NCBI GenBank assembly: GCA_020744425.1
Contig: JAGMUV010000034.1
Span: 434,001 to 498,000 of the forward strand
From: Dactylonectria macrodidyma
Taxonomy: Eukaryota; Ascomycota; Sordariomycetes; Hypocreales; Nectriaceae
Direction of reading: 5' to 3'
DNA: 64,000 nucleotides
The notes beneath the pieces are model-generated. The model did no database searches and was not told where the DNA came from. It saw only the letters and a program-made list of their open reading frames with translations. The position numbers were made by a program, and so were the translations under genes. This document shows, piece by piece, positions 1 to 10,385 of this stretch (position 1 is the first letter of the stretch; each line of letters begins with the position of its first letter).

Positions 1-27
1 TGGCCAAAAGCTCAGAGGCAGGCTTAC

Positions 28-299
28 CTCATGGTAGCCAGCTCAGTCTCGATCCTCTCATCAATCCAGGCGGCGCGCGCCGGGAGGGGCATTCGGACAG
101 CCCATCTCTCCGGGGGGTTTGTCTCAAACTCGACAAAGATGCAGACATTGAATGAGCCATGTTTTGGAGACGCGAACGTCGTGCAAGGAATGCCTCCATG
201 ATAGGATGAAGCGAGACGGCATATGGCTTCGGTGTCGAGAGAATCGATGAAGCGCTGGCGATCCTTCTCGGCCTTGTCTTTGAGTATGGCATTCCTCAT
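28..299 (-). CDS. Phosphotransferase (APH-like) family protein, first exon only
   Basis: The first exon encodes about 90 residues from ATG at 299 and ends at a good donor (AG|GTAAGCC) at 28/27. The rest lies beyond the left edge. The stretch RWAVRMPLPARAAW followed by an acidic ETELATM resembles the N-terminal lobe of fungal aminoglycoside/choline-phosphotransferase-like proteins, where a hydrophobic strand precedes a conserved Glu-containing helix. Catalytic motifs of the family (HGD, DWE) would lie outside the window, so activity cannot be judged. The gene is divergent from the coiled-coil gene at 637, with about 340 bp between their starts. The family call rests on one short exon and could be wrong. 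Confidence 0.5.
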
Positions 300-636
300 G
301 GTAGGTGGATTAGAAGGATGAGTCCCGTCTTTCTGGGCATTTCAACGGCGCGTCTTATGTGGGGTTGATCACGTGCAGCTCAGTCGCACAGTCACAATAA
401 GGCAGCCCTACCGGTAAGGCACAACAGACCACTACGAATAACATGCAGCCAACAAACGAACCAACACCTGCAAGTCGAGCTCACGAGATAATACAAATGG
501 AGCGCTGCTGCCTAAATCACAAGTGGCTTGGTGCCTCACCGTCTGTGCGGGGTATGCACATTGCACGTATTTTGATGGGCACAACATTCCGCAGAGGAGT
601 CCGCAACGCCCAGCAGCAACGAAGACAACTCGCACA
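300..636. promoter_or_regulatory. Shared intergenic region between two divergent genes
   Basis: This 337-bp gap separates the minus-strand phosphotransferase-like gene from the plus-strand coiled-coil gene and must hold both promoters. An upstream ATG at 523 is in frame with the downstream gene, but the ATG at 637 begins a more typical charged N-terminus. I see no convincing TATA box or named operator. Confidence 0.35.
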
Positions 637-1275
637 ATGGGTCACTCATCCAAACACGAAAAATCGAAGCGGCATGGAAGAAAGGGGACCAGAAGTGACA
701 AGAACGGTCCTCGTCCTTCTACCACTCAGCTACAGGCTCTGATCACGGACGTAGAGGAGAGACAACAGAGTCTCGCACGACTGCACGACGAGTACAGTCA
801 CCTCCGGGAACAAGCCGACAATCTCTATGAGCGCCTTCAAGACGCCGAACAGACCCTCGAACTGCTCTCGTCGACTAGTCTAGCGGCGCAGCAAGCCCGC
901 GGAGTTGCTTCGTTATCCGGTCACCCCGGCCAGGAGACTATTGACCGGAGCTCGCGCAAGCAACATCTGCTACTCGAGGTCCAAAACCTGCCCGCATCAA
1001 TCGGCGAGTACAACCGCCGTGCCGATGCTATGGCGGAGCTCATTGCTCGTAACCAACATGAGATCGAGAGCCTCCAGGCCCGCATCGACGAGATCCGCGC
1101 CGTCGAGGAGGCCGAGGCCGAGGCTGCATGGTATGGGGAACAACAGGGCGGACCTGACCAGGGCTGGGGGGGAGACCCAAGCTCCGGCGGCGGCGGCGGA
1201 TCATATGGTTACTCTGGTGGCGGTCAGGCGTCATCCTCCGCCTCTTATGGCCACTATGGTGGTGCATACACTTGA
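637..1275 (+). CDS. Small coiled-coil protein with Gly/Ser/Tyr-rich tail, unknown function
   Basis: A single-exon 212-aa protein that I do not recognise. The N-terminus is basic and polar (MGHSSKHEKSKRHGRK), which could act as a nuclear localisation signal. Roughly residues 30-165 are Glu/Gln/Leu-rich with heptad-like spacing and should form a coiled coil. The last 45 residues are a low-complexity Gly/Ser/Tyr tail that includes a GGGGG run, similar to prion-like or RNA-granule tails. I chose the start at 637 rather than the in-frame ATG at 523 because the additional segment overlaps the probable promoter and has little protein-like character. No membrane segment or signal peptide is visible. 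Confidence 0.6.
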   Translation: MGHSSKHEKSKRHGRKGTRSDKNGPRPSTTQLQALITDVEERQQSLARLHDEYSHLREQADNLYERLQDAEQTLELLSSTSLAAQQARGVASLSGHPGQETIDRSSRKQHLLLEVQNLPASIGEYNRRADAMAELIARNQHEIESLQARIDEIRAVEEAEAEAAWYGEQQGGPDQGWGGDPSSGGGGGSYGYSGGGQASSSASYGHYGGAYT

Positions 1276-1364
1276 GGAGATAGGTATTCCAGGTGATCAG
1301 TCACGCTTTGGGTGGTTAGAACTGAGGCTGTGAGCCACTCCCAGTTAGGTAGCACCAGCGCTGC

Positions 1365-1475
1365 CACCAAGTCAAGTAAGTCAAGTTAGGCCCCCAACTT
1401 GACTTGCCTGACTCCTCACGAGCCCCAACTTACATGAACTTGACTTTCTTGATTCAACTTGACAACTTGACGTAG
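1365..1475. repeat. Cluster of TCAAGT / ACTTGA motifs with a foldback
   Basis: At least seven copies of TCAAGT or its complement lie within about 110 bp. Two 12-bp arms (GTAAGTCAAGTT and AACTTGACTTGC) flank a short C-rich loop and could form a hairpin. This may be the edge of a degraded transposon or a dense binding-site cluster. Nothing else in the sequence decides between these. Confidence 0.4.
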
Positions 1476-2348
1476 TGTGACAGTAAGAGTAGCTTTCTGA
1501 CCCGAATTGACCCTAATTGTCACATTTCTAGCCCACTGCTTGACGACTAAATGGTAACTCGCCTCCTCGGTCGCTGCTAGCGGCTCGCCTAGCGCATTTT
1601 GCTGCTTCTCCCGATTGAAGTCTATCTGAGACGTCAATTCGTCTCCGAGCGTGCCGACAGCGCCAGCCCATATGGCCAAAATAGACGGTTTTTCCAGCGA
1701 ACAGAGAGAAAAAAATGGAAGGTTTATTGGGGCGAACGGATTGATTGGTCGCGAACCGAGGTCTCAGCACGGGGGCTGCTTTAGACAGGTAAGCCGAGGG
1801 CCATTTTAGTCCGTCGTCTCAAAAGAGGATACAGAGTCTGCCGAAGTCCAATTTACACCTTCACACAAGAAGATACCTAGTCCAGCTCTTCGCCTCATTG
1901 CCAAGTGTCCTAAAATGACTAGCGATTTCGCTATATATATCTACTCGGGCTTGCCTCCAACATTCGCTGCCTCTACTCAGAGTGTATCCAAGGATGAATG
2001 TGGATTCATCGTGATTTCGAATTGAAGACATGTCAAATGACTTGTCCTAAGTTTGGCTAGCTGAATGATGGAAGCATGATAATCAACAACAAGCGAAGTT
2101 TTGCCTTGATTCCCTTGTACTGCAGGCAAGGGTAGGAGTGACAAAAAGCCTTTGGCTTCTTAGGAGTACACGCTCATCGCTTAGTTCCTCCCGGTGACTG
2201 AGGCTAGACTATGGGCCACTCGGCTCACTCACTCACGGGACGGGTAAGGTCTTGTGCTTACCCCTTGGTACGGATGGACAGGAGAGTGAGGGAATCACTT
2301 GCCTTATCTTCGAGACGCAAGCGTCTTGTATCACTTCACTCTCTCCAG

Positions 2349-2379
2349 TTTTATTTTATTTTATTTTGTTTTGTTTTGA
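2349..2379. repeat. Pentanucleotide simple repeat (TTTTA/TTTTG)n
   Basis: Six tandem pentamers, four of the TTTTA type grading into TTTTG. It is a simple repeat without evident function. Confidence 0.7.
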
Positions 2380-3620
2380 TTTCATATCTCCCCTCTCATC
2401 GTGAGAAACGCAGCTCTTTGCCAACCTTCCTTTATGGGGGCCGCAGCTTTCATTGCCACTATTTGCTAAAGCGAAAGGGGGCGATACAAACGAGAGGACA
2501 CTCCTTTTCTTAAACAAGGGTCAAGTGCCATGGCTCGGAACAAATAGAATTGTTAGAGGGCAATACATCGTCCATAATCTCATTGCACACATCAACAAGG
2601 CAAAAACTGACTATAGGATACCTTACAAGCCCTGCCACCGTTGACGCCAGGGCGGGTTGCTCCGTCCATTACCTTTCTACAATCTTAACAGTCTGAGTAT
2701 CGATCTACACAATCGCAAGAGGAGGTAAAACACACCAAGTTCTCCCGCAAAGCTCGAATGGGAAAAGTTCATATCGGTTGTTGTGGCAGCCTCTTCGAAA
2801 ACGGAAAGCCCTACCTTATATCAAAGGCCCTGTTCAAGACTTGTCCATCTTCCTGTGAGTCTTTCAACCCTACTATGTGACAGAAATCATGACTGGATCG
2901 CCTCCGTTCGAGCTACTCGGCCAAAATTTCAGACGTAGGTGCGTAGCCGGATCTCAAAAAACACAAAATGCTCGCCTTCATGTCATGTAGCAAGCTCCGT
3001 TGTATCGATAATGAGCTCCTGACGACTAGGCTTCCGGATGATAGGCCATTCTTCTTGAGCAATTCCGTGTCACAAAGTTCGCCAAAGAGGTCGACTCCAC
3101 CCCTACCGCAAAGCTGCAGGTCCAAGGAGGCTCGCAAATTGTATTATCCTTCTCAAAGACAGAAAAGAGAGATAACCATCCTTGTTGGAAAGTACTTGTA
3201 GCCAATGAATTCGTCCGGAAGGGCTAAGGGTATGCAACGTGGGGTTGCCCACCTGAACTCGTCCTCTCGGCTAGAAAGGCAGCGAGAACACACGCCCGGT
3301 GGCGATGACATTTATCTTCTGCATCACGTTTCAAACGCTTACGTGCTTTTCATAGTGACAAAGAGGGCTTCCCTTCATCACGCGGCGATCACTCGATGGG
3401 AAAACACGATTCTAATAACTTCCAGCAGCTTGCTAGACGTACCGTCCGGGGCTCGATTTTTAAGTTGCCCACGCTGGAATCGTAGTCATTTCGATACTGC
3501 TGTGTGCTGACGATCCAGTACCCGAAGATGATTGTAGGGCTATTGCCGGTAATCACGTAGATCGTCGTAACCCTAACCCTACGAGGATCCCAGGCAGAAA
3601 AGTTACTGACATTGTCACAG

Positions 3621-4021
3621 GTTGGGAATATCCCAGAGCTGCCCACTATGACGACTAAGACGGGGATGGCAAGAACTATGTAGCTCTCATGAAAGAGCCG
3701 CGAGTGGCCATTAACGCGAGCGGTGGCGACTCCATTGTCACTTTTAATGCGCCCTCTTTCACGGTACCTTCGTCGTTTCGATTTTACTGGCATCGGGGCC
3801 CATGTCGATTGGATAAACCTCATGTCCTACGACTTGCACAACGGCTGGGATAGCGACAACCCTTTCGGAAGCCCGATTTTGTCGCATACCAACCTGTCCG
3901 AAATCAACTACGCCTTGGACGAGGTAAGCGTCACTGAAAGAGTTAGTATCTATCTGGCACCTTTTACTGACACACAAATCTCTTGCAGTTCTAGTGCATT
4001 GGCGTTGAGCCTTCTAGCATG
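3621..4021 (+). pseudogene. GH18 (class V) chitinase fragment, broken
   Basis: Translated pieces match the second half of a GH18 catalytic domain in order. After an acceptor at 3617-3620 come WEYP (end of the catalytic DGxDxDWEYP motif), then DGDGKNYVALMKEPRVAINA, TFNAPS, and DWINLMSYDLH followed by a stretch ending INYALDE. A canonical intron (GTAAGC...TTGCAG, 3924-3988) follows, then a short exon resembling FWRxGVxPSKM. Breaks are an in-frame TAA inside the YDD*DGDG segment, a frameshift near 3760-3770, and a TAG directly after the intron. Homology stops near 4020, where a different ORF begins. Intact fungal chitinases of this class are far longer, so this is a relic. Confidence 0.7.
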
Positions 4022-4333
4022 GACTCGTTTGATGAGGACATGGAGACTGCCTCCTCTACGCAGCCACCCTCTGAACTGTTAACCAGTTCAGCCTCAACGA
4101 AATATACACCCGTCAGATTTCCAGATTATGAGGCTTGGACGACGGATAAATTCAGCTGTTTCCCCGGATTTACAATAGGCCACGATCCCTGTCGAGAACG
4201 GACATGGTGGTGGCAGTTTGGATTCAGAATGAAAGACAACCGGTCACGGCCCTACAAGATCGTATGGGCCTGCGAGAGATGTTTCCTCGGAGAGAGACTT
4301 CAGCAGTTGCGGGAGGATGGTAACACCGCTTAG
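4019..4333 (+). pseudogene. hAT/BED-type zinc-finger fragment (transposon debris)
   Basis: A 104-aa open frame starting [13 protein letters not shown] runs directly on from the chitinase remnant. Its second half contains [13 protein letters not shown], a WxCxxCF signature (VWACERCFL) and flanking basic residues. This resembles the N-terminal zinc finger of fungal hAT-family transposases, in which a bulky aromatic strand precedes a Cys pair. The His residues that should complete the finger and the transposase body are missing. It is probably what remains of a hAT element that landed in the chitinase gene. The family assignment is tentative. Confidence 0.35.
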
Positions 4334-4549
4334 GTCCCGCCTGCGATCTGCGGGGGGGAGCGGTTTGTCTCGCCTGTGTCCATTCGGCAATGCCAGCATG
4401 TCATTCCAAGGGCGCGCCACCTGACTGCGTGTGCGGCTGGCGTTAAAAGAAAGTCACGACTCCCCCATTCCACCGCGTTATCCCACGCTCGAATCCATCC
4501 CTTTGGTTGTAATTACAAGACCAACTAGCTTCTTCTTGAGGATCAAATA

Positions 4550-5500
4550 ATGGCCCACGAAAACATCAGCAGCGATGAAGACCTGCAGATCACCGTCATT
4601 GGTGCTGGCACAATAGGGCTGTCTCTTGCCGCTCTACACCTCACATACTTGACAGTTCCTTCGAACCTCACGATCGTGGACGTTCGGCCTGACCTCAAGT
4701 CTCACCTTCAAGAGAATCTGCCGAAATTTTTACCGGAGAGCCTACACATGAGCATCTCACAAATAAAGATGGCATCCTCAGTGCCGTCCGCCGTCAGGGG
4801 CAGCGCCATAGTCCAAGAATGCGGACCCGAGAGTATCGACTTCAAAGCTGCTCTCTGGGCTGAAGTCGAGCAGCACGCTCCGCCGGACGCTCTCTTCTGG
4901 ACCAGCACCTCTGGTATCCCGGCCTCTCGGCAAAATGCCCTAATGCAAGACAAGTCTCGCCTCATCGTCGTGCATCCTTTCAATCCCCCTCATATCCTGC
5001 CCCTCTTGGAGATTGTGCCCTCCCCGCAGACGGCACAGTCCGTCATTAGCCGAACGCTCGAGTTCTGGCGCAGGAGAGGCCGCGAGCCCGTTCTTCTCCA
5101 GAAGGAAGTCACCGGCTTCGTCGCGGGCAGGCTCGCGTGGGTGCTGCTCCGTGAGGCGATTCACCTGGTGGACCAGGGTGTCGTGACGGTGGAACAGCTT
5201 GACAGGATCATGGAGACTAGCATGGGGCCACGTTGGGCGTATGCCGGCCCTTTCAAGAGTTTCCATGCTGGCGGCGGCTCTGGCGGACTAGAAGCGTTGT
5301 TCAGGAATGTTGGTCCCACTGTGCAGGCTTGCTGGGACGATGCCGGGAAGTTGAACTTCCACGAAGGATGGGAAGACAATATTTACAGACAGGCACGGGA
5401 GGCATATCAGGTCCCCAACCTGGAAGAGCGAGATCGGGCCAATCGAGGGGTGCTGCAAACCGTGCAGGAAGTGAAAAGAGAGACACGCGCCGAAGACTGA
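4550..5500 (+). CDS. 3-hydroxyacyl-CoA dehydrogenase-like / L-gulonate 3-dehydrogenase-like oxidoreductase
   Basis: An intact 316-aa single-exon gene. A Rossmann fold opens with VIGAGTIGLSLAALH (GxGxxG, residues 16-30), and the beta2 strand ends in VDVRP, where an acidic residue favours NAD(H). The HPFNPPHILPLLEIVP segment near residue 143 is the 3-hydroxyacyl-CoA dehydrogenase family hallmark and carries the catalytic His. The all-alpha C-terminal domain includes MGPRWAYAGPF and a Gly-rich GGGSGGLEAL stretch, typical of the lambda-crystallin/L-gulonate dehydrogenase branch. No peroxisomal or mitochondrial signal is obvious, so the enzyme is probably cytosolic. Substrate (a 3-hydroxyacyl-CoA, L-gulonate or carnitine-like compound) cannot be fixed from sequence. 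The promoter region contains pyrimidine tracts just before ATAATGG. Confidence 0.85.
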   Translation: MAHENISSDEDLQITVIGAGTIGLSLAALHLTYLTVPSNLTIVDVRPDLKSHLQENLPKFLPESLHMSISQIKMASSVPSAVRGSAIVQECGPESIDFKAALWAEVEQHAPPDALFWTSTSGIPASRQNALMQDKSRLIVVHPFNPPHILPLLEIVPSPQTAQSVISRTLEFWRRRGREPVLLQKEVTGFVAGRLAWVLLREAIHLVDQGVVTVEQLDRIMETSMGPRWAYAGPFKSFHAGGGSGGLEALFRNVGPTVQACWDDAGKLNFHEGWEDNIYRQAREAYQVPNLEERDRANRGVLQTVQEVKRETRAED

Positions 5501-6134
5501 GATATTATCGATCAGGCGTGATATGCAACATCTTGCGAGATCTACCAAAGGTATCTGGTATCTCATTAGCTATATCAGGCTCCACATTTAGCAAAAGTCG
5601 TATTATGTCGATATGTTTCTTTTAGTAGGTAATAATATAAGGGGTAAGGATTGAGGCCATTTCTCTAGTACTGGTGGGCGCAAACCACTCAACACTGTTC
5701 AACCGCGTTGACTAAATTGACCATCTACGTCAACTTAACTCAATTAATATCAGGCTTGCTTAACTAATACGTCAGTCCATTTGATGTCCAGTTGATTGTG
5801 TGTGTGTGTGTGTGTATTTAACGTCCAGCGCCGCTCAGGTAAGACATAGCTATTAAGGAAAGCCAGAATTGACCCCTGCATCTTAATCACACATGCAAGC
5901 CACTGGCTTTTCGTTCTTAAATTTCTCTCCAGAGCCGCCGGCGTCGCGAAGTCGTGTGTTGGGTCAACTGTTGAACGAGCTTACGCAGTGCCTGCTACGT
6001 CATGAGAATGAATGCACGATTAATGAAATTATGTTCTTCATTGCCCTATCTCACTAGATCTAGACCATTTATAAATTTCTCACGATCTCTCTACCCTAAG
6101 GTTGTTACCACGTCATGCGAGTTGGGGGCAACGT
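5501..6134. other. AT-rich intergenic spacer with a (TG)n microsatellite
   Basis: No coding signal. It contains the 3' flank of the dehydrogenase gene and a (TG)n tract at 5797-5815. Several GTTGACTAAATTGAC-like motifs at 5705-5760 recall the TCAAGT cluster near 1.4 kb. Confidence 0.5.
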
Positions 6135-6719
6135 TTAAGCTCGCCATTGCGCGGCACACATAAAAACAAGCCTGCTATTGGTGGCGTTCCTGCTGAGCCA
6201 GCCATTGGCAGACCTTGTGTAGAATGCCGTGGCCCTTGATGCGGCCGATTGTCTCTCCCGCCTGCGACGGTTTCTTTGTCGCTGGCCTTGATATCTTGGG
6301 AGGGAGTGTCTCAGCCCTTGCTGCGGTAGACGAATCCCCTGACCTGCCAACACCGACAACGTCGAGGTGCGAGAGCAGATCATGGTTCATCTGTGGTCGC
6401 GTTTGACTTTGTGTCCTTGGAAGCGTCTGGGTCCCTGCTGCTCTTGATCTGTCCACCAGAGATTACTTATTGCCTCCCATTCTTCACGGTTACTTCTGTC
6501 GCATTCCTTCTCCTCACGCCATGATCTGATCGTGTCTGCCATCTTGAGCTTCCGTTCTTTGTACACCACCTCAGATATCGGTTGGCGGCGAGCCTCGGTA
6601 GGGGTAGGGGGCAGGTACTTGATCAAACCTTTCTCAAGTTTTCCCAGCTGCCAGCCGCGATGCGCCTGCAAATATGGGGGGTACACGTGGCCGAAACCTC
6701 GAGTTATTTTACGGTTCAT
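6135..6719 (-). other. Possible minus-strand hypothetical gene, structure unresolved
   Basis: Two overlapping minus-strand frames (110 aa at 6719-6387 and 93 aa at 6456-6175) are both hydrophilic and charged. The first contains KMADTIRSWREEKECDRSN and reads like protein, but no donor/acceptor pair joins the two frames cleanly. I recognise no domain. It could be a small spliced gene, a decayed gene, or chance. Confidence 0.2.
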
Positions 6720-7168
6720 ACGGTAAACGTCCAGAAGAGTCAGATCTAGACGAAGGATGCTCGGACTCGGACGGCTTTGCCGAGCCCCTTACCTGCGCTC
6801 GACATGCCGCTTGTCAACTTGGCTGCAGCACGATTACGACGGTATCGGCTCGCGACGTCGGGAAGAAGACGATCCGTGCTTGTCCACGTCATCATTTACT
6901 TCTTATCTGCCATCTACTTCTAATTAGCCAATCTATCAGCAGAATCGGCCGAGTCTTAACCTGAGGTCTCTGTTTGAGCATCAAGCTCACCCGAGGCAGT
7001 CCTACGCTCCCAGATTTACTATGGATCCTTTCGTTGGCTTATCAAGATAATGAATCATGTATAAGAGATTCGCTTTTGGCTGCGTATCCGTTGCATAGCG
7101 GTCTTTTTCCTACTCAGCGGCCCTCCCGTGTTGATGAAGGAAGTAACTGGGTTGGGGTGTAACAGCCC
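6720..7168. other. Intergenic region downstream of the HP1-like gene
   Basis: About 450 bp without a credible gene; it contains the 3' flank of the HP1-like gene. Nothing distinctive is visible. Confidence 0.4.
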
Positions 7169-7994
7169 CTAGAAGGCCCTCGTGCCGTCTCTCATAGCAT
7201 TTTTCTCTGTCCCAATAAATTTGACGTGTTTCTCATAAAACTGGAGCATCTGGGTCGTGTCAACACGGAAACCGACAAGCTAATGGTATGACGAAGGGAT
7301 AGACTACCTTCTGCGGACACTTCTTGTAGATGATCTGCGTCTCATGCTTGGTCTTCTGGCCATTCTTCCAAATAAGATAAACGATCAGCTTTCCATTATC
7401 GTCCTCCTCACAAGCGCCAATCGTCTCAACTTCATCCTCCCACGACCCTGACGGAGGATTCCATGGCTTCGTTGTCGCAAGCAAAGTCTCATCGCCAACA
7501 TGCGCCTCGTTTCGTTGCAATCGCTTGGGCCTTGTGCTGAAAGTGCCATTTGACGTCTGTCTACCCTTTTTGGTCTTGGCCGCTCTGTCTGATTCATCGA
7601 AGATCTTGTCCCTCCCACCTATCGTGTCAAAATACTGGTTGAGAATTTCGTCACCCGATACGCTTAAGAAAACGCGCTGGTTAGAGAATGGAAGGACAAA
7701 GCGGAGATGCCTAGTACGTACTTAAGATTGTCCTCGGGTTCCCAAGTTAAGTCTTTCTTGCTCTCAAAACCCTTCCACTTAACCTGAAACATGAGATTGC
7801 CCTAAAAAGTCGTCAGTCATGGACGCAGCTAAGATTTACGAAACGTGGTCACATTTTTGTCGATCACGTGGTTCTTGATCGTCTCTACAATAAAACTGAG
7901 ATTCGTGAGTATCATATAAGGCTGGTGGCAGACAAACAGCTTACAGGCCATCCTCGAGTTCGCCATCAACTTCATTGTCATCACTCTCGCCCAT
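7169..7994 (-). CDS. HP1-like heterochromatin protein (chromodomain + chromo shadow domain)
   Basis: A five-exon gene: 7994-7945, 7895-7853, 7801-7722, 7662-7308 and 7249-7169, giving 202 aa with every junction in phase. Introns have acceptors CTCAG, TTTAG, TTAAG and CCCAG. The chromodomain begins FIVETIKNHVIDKN and continues through FQVKWKGFESKKDLTWEPED. The methyl-lysine cage is F/W/F, with Phe in place of the usual first Tyr. A basic hinge (AAKTKKGRQTS) leads to a chromo shadow domain with SWEDEVETIGACEED, VYLIWKNGQKTKH and the terminal MLQFYEKHVKFI, the dimerisation and PxVxL-binding module. The family binds H3K9me3 and compacts heterochromatin in the nucleus. The ATG at 7994 is the only in-frame Met in exon 1; an upstream exon is possible but a LINE lies just beyond. 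One donor (AAT|GTGACC) is atypical. The gene is transposon-flanked, so it may be an additional copy rather than the housekeeping HP1. Confidence 0.85.
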
Positions 7995-8439
7995 AGTAAC
8001 GCCTTTGGGAGCTTCGACTTCGTCCCGGTTGCAACCAATAGCGGGCTGTCTGAGATTGACCTTCGGCTCCCCTGAGTGAGGGCCGTAAACTTGCCCTGAT
8101 TCGAAGATTTGTCGACGCTGTTGTCGCCGGGTGGTGCAGGATATTAGCTCTCGTCTTGTCCGGCATGCGGCAGGAGCTGGCGTTGCGTTGGCGGGATTGG
8201 GTTTGGAGCGCAAACGCGACGCGCTCTCTATCGTGCCTTGTGGCGAAACGCTTAGGAGAGGTCGATGAAGGTGATTGTAAACAGAATCTTACCTGGAGGC
8301 AACCTGAGAGCCTATGAACTGGCGACTTTGCCTTTCGGAACGAAAGGTTCTTCCTTCCGCGCCCACTCTCCGCCCTGGACGCACGGTTCACTGAACGATC
8401 TGATACTTTGCCTTGAGGAACGAAAGGTCAGCACTCCTA

Positions 8440-9177
8440 ATAGTCCAGACTGCCAGACACTACCGGACAGAGTGGGCGGCTTCTCCAAGAGGGTTGACAA
8501 AGCGCTACCAGGCATGCACACAAAGGTTTTATACGGCGGACTGAAGAGACGCGAAGCAGATACGCTTTCGCAGTTGCGCACGGGGATGGCGAGGATTAAC
8601 AGCTACCTGTCGAGGATCGGTGCAGTGGAATCAGACTTGTGCGACTGTGGAAGGGCAGTCGAGACGATGGAACATTTTCTCTTTCGCTGCGGCGGGTGGG
8701 ATGCACAACGCGAAGGCATGCGGCGAATCGGACAAAGCGAGATGGGAAACCTCTCATTCTTTCTGGGAGGAAAGTCGGCATCGGACGGACCGAAGTGGTC
8801 ACCTAACCTACAGGCGGTGGGAGCAACGATCAAATTTGCGATGAAGACAGGAAGGTTGGGAGTGAAATAGGAGAATGGGACATACTAACAGCCGGAACCA
8901 GGAAACAGTGGCACAATACTAACACAATACAGCCTCATTTTGACAGACCACGCTTCAGCTGCTGAGGATAGGATGCTGAACACTTGGAGAAATTGGCCTT
9001 CAAGCAGGCCTGTCAGAAAGAGTCAACGAGGCCAAACGAAAGCGATGCAGGGAGAAAAAGTGGGGCTTTACTTGTGGTCAGGATTGAAGGTGGCAGAAAT
9101 GTAAATAGCATAGCGTATTCCATGGCCCTATGAGATCCGTTCTCCCGGGCGTAATAAATCTACTACTACTACTACTA
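8440..9177 (+). mobile_element. 5'-truncated Tad1-type LINE (RNase H/zinc region and 3' end)
   Basis: The open frame ending at 8870 encodes the C-terminus of a LINE ORF2: VGGFSKRVDKALPG, READTLSQLRTGMARIN, a CxC...HFLFRC zinc-binding motif and the near-terminal NLSFFLGGKSASD. These are typical of the last part of fungal Tad1-clade elements. A 3' UTR follows, ending CCCGGGCGTAATAAATC and a (TAC)n tail at 9161-9177. Reverse transcriptase and endonuclease are missing, as expected of 5' truncation. About 80 bp of the 3' UTR (8935-9015) recurs on the minus strand near 51,945-52,025. The exact 5' junction is unclear; a near-duplicate CTTTGCCTT...GGAACGAAAGGT at 8327 and 8407 lies close by. Confidence 0.8.
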
Positions 9178-10385
9178 TTCTCGCAATACAGTGGCATTAC
9201 CTCTTGAGTTGATCTCATCTGGCCCGTGACAGAATGGCTCCATTCTTAGTGGGAAAGGAGGGATATTATTTACGAGGATGACTGTTTACTGGAAAGCTTA
9301 ATACACATTGTCTTTTAGATTGCAAGAAACGCACCTCGTTCGTGATATGAACCCATGTCGCGTTTCTTATATAATCCTTCGACTTGCTTGTTCCAATTTA
9401 TCTTCAGTCTTCTCCTCTTTATTTGCAGTACCACTTCCTTTATATGCTCTCTGTTCTATTTTAAATGGGATTATAGTAAGGAAAGGCGGCCGTTAGGAAT
9501 TGCAGTTTATTTTTATAATTATGCGTTATTTACTGCAGTTCCTCAAAACTGCCTGTTGTTAACCTAAGATGCATGGCGTGGGAACCAAAGGAAGATACGA
9601 AGTAGAGTGGCAGGCAATCGTCTACGGAGTAGTGTAGTGGCTAATAGAGAAGTGGCTGGTGGAAATGTGGCTAAGTGCTCGGTTTTAATTGGCTGAGCAT
9701 AAATGAACACTACTAGGGTATCAGAAATGAACTCTACCCCCGGGAAAGTGGGGCCTGAAAATGAACTCTAGTACGGAGTACTCTGTACGGAGGTGCATTT
9801 CAAAAGTCATGTCCCATTCTCAAGCCACACTTTTTTAAACAGCCAATCAGAGGGAGTGAGGTACATGAGATACTTTGCGTCACTTACCTCCACTAAAAGC
9901 TCGAGATCTATAGCGCATTAAACACTGCTCGCAGATGGCAGCGGGCGCTCTTAGCCCCTGAAGACTTCTGGAGATACAGGGAGCTACAGTGGAGCTAAGA
10001 AATAAGCTCCCTAAAAGCTATGTACTGCTAAGTAGCTGGCAGGGGTACGAGGATGTGGCGTCGTTAGCGTGGGACACGACTTTTGAAATGGACGTCCGTA
10101 CAGCTGATAGTTATTGTACAGTAGGCAGTATAACAACGCCATTTTTCAAATGGAAGGGCAGGTTGCAGGGATTCGCAGCGAATGAGAGCATTTAGATGGC
10201 TTTTTTGGACTGAAACAAAGAAGTAATAGGGATGTGGACATAATCGCACCTGAGCTATTCCTTGTCTTGCATTGTTATTACATACCAACCTTCTTTGTGG
10301 TCTCCGTCCATTAGTCTTGGGCAGTATCCCAAAAAACAACCATCAACGCCGCATCCTAGGGTATCTCCTGTCGTCAATCATTGCA
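9178..10385. other. 1.2-kb region without a gene; repeat debris
   Basis: No credible coding region. It includes AT-rich sequence (9300-9560) and the inverted motif TACGGAGTACTCTGTACGGA at 9772-9791, a type of short palindrome common in ascomycete repeats. A stretch at 9890-10190 looks like transposon remains but gives no recognisable protein. Confidence 0.4.

Larger units (their letters stand above)
1276..3620. other. 2.3-kb stretch with no supportable gene
   Basis: Several short open frames occur on both strands, but none shows a recognisable domain, a good start context or consistent introns. The region holds a cluster of TCAAGT/ACTTGA motifs at 1365-1475 and a TTTTA-type simple repeat at 2349-2379. 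It probably represents decayed sequence upstream of the chitinase remnant. I looked for further chitinase exons here and did not find them. Confidence 0.5.

Noticed and set aside
3568..3582. TAACCCTAACCCTAC, telomere-like repeat
   Set aside because: Only two units in an internal position next to a pseudogene; too short to be a telomere or a clear interstitial array.
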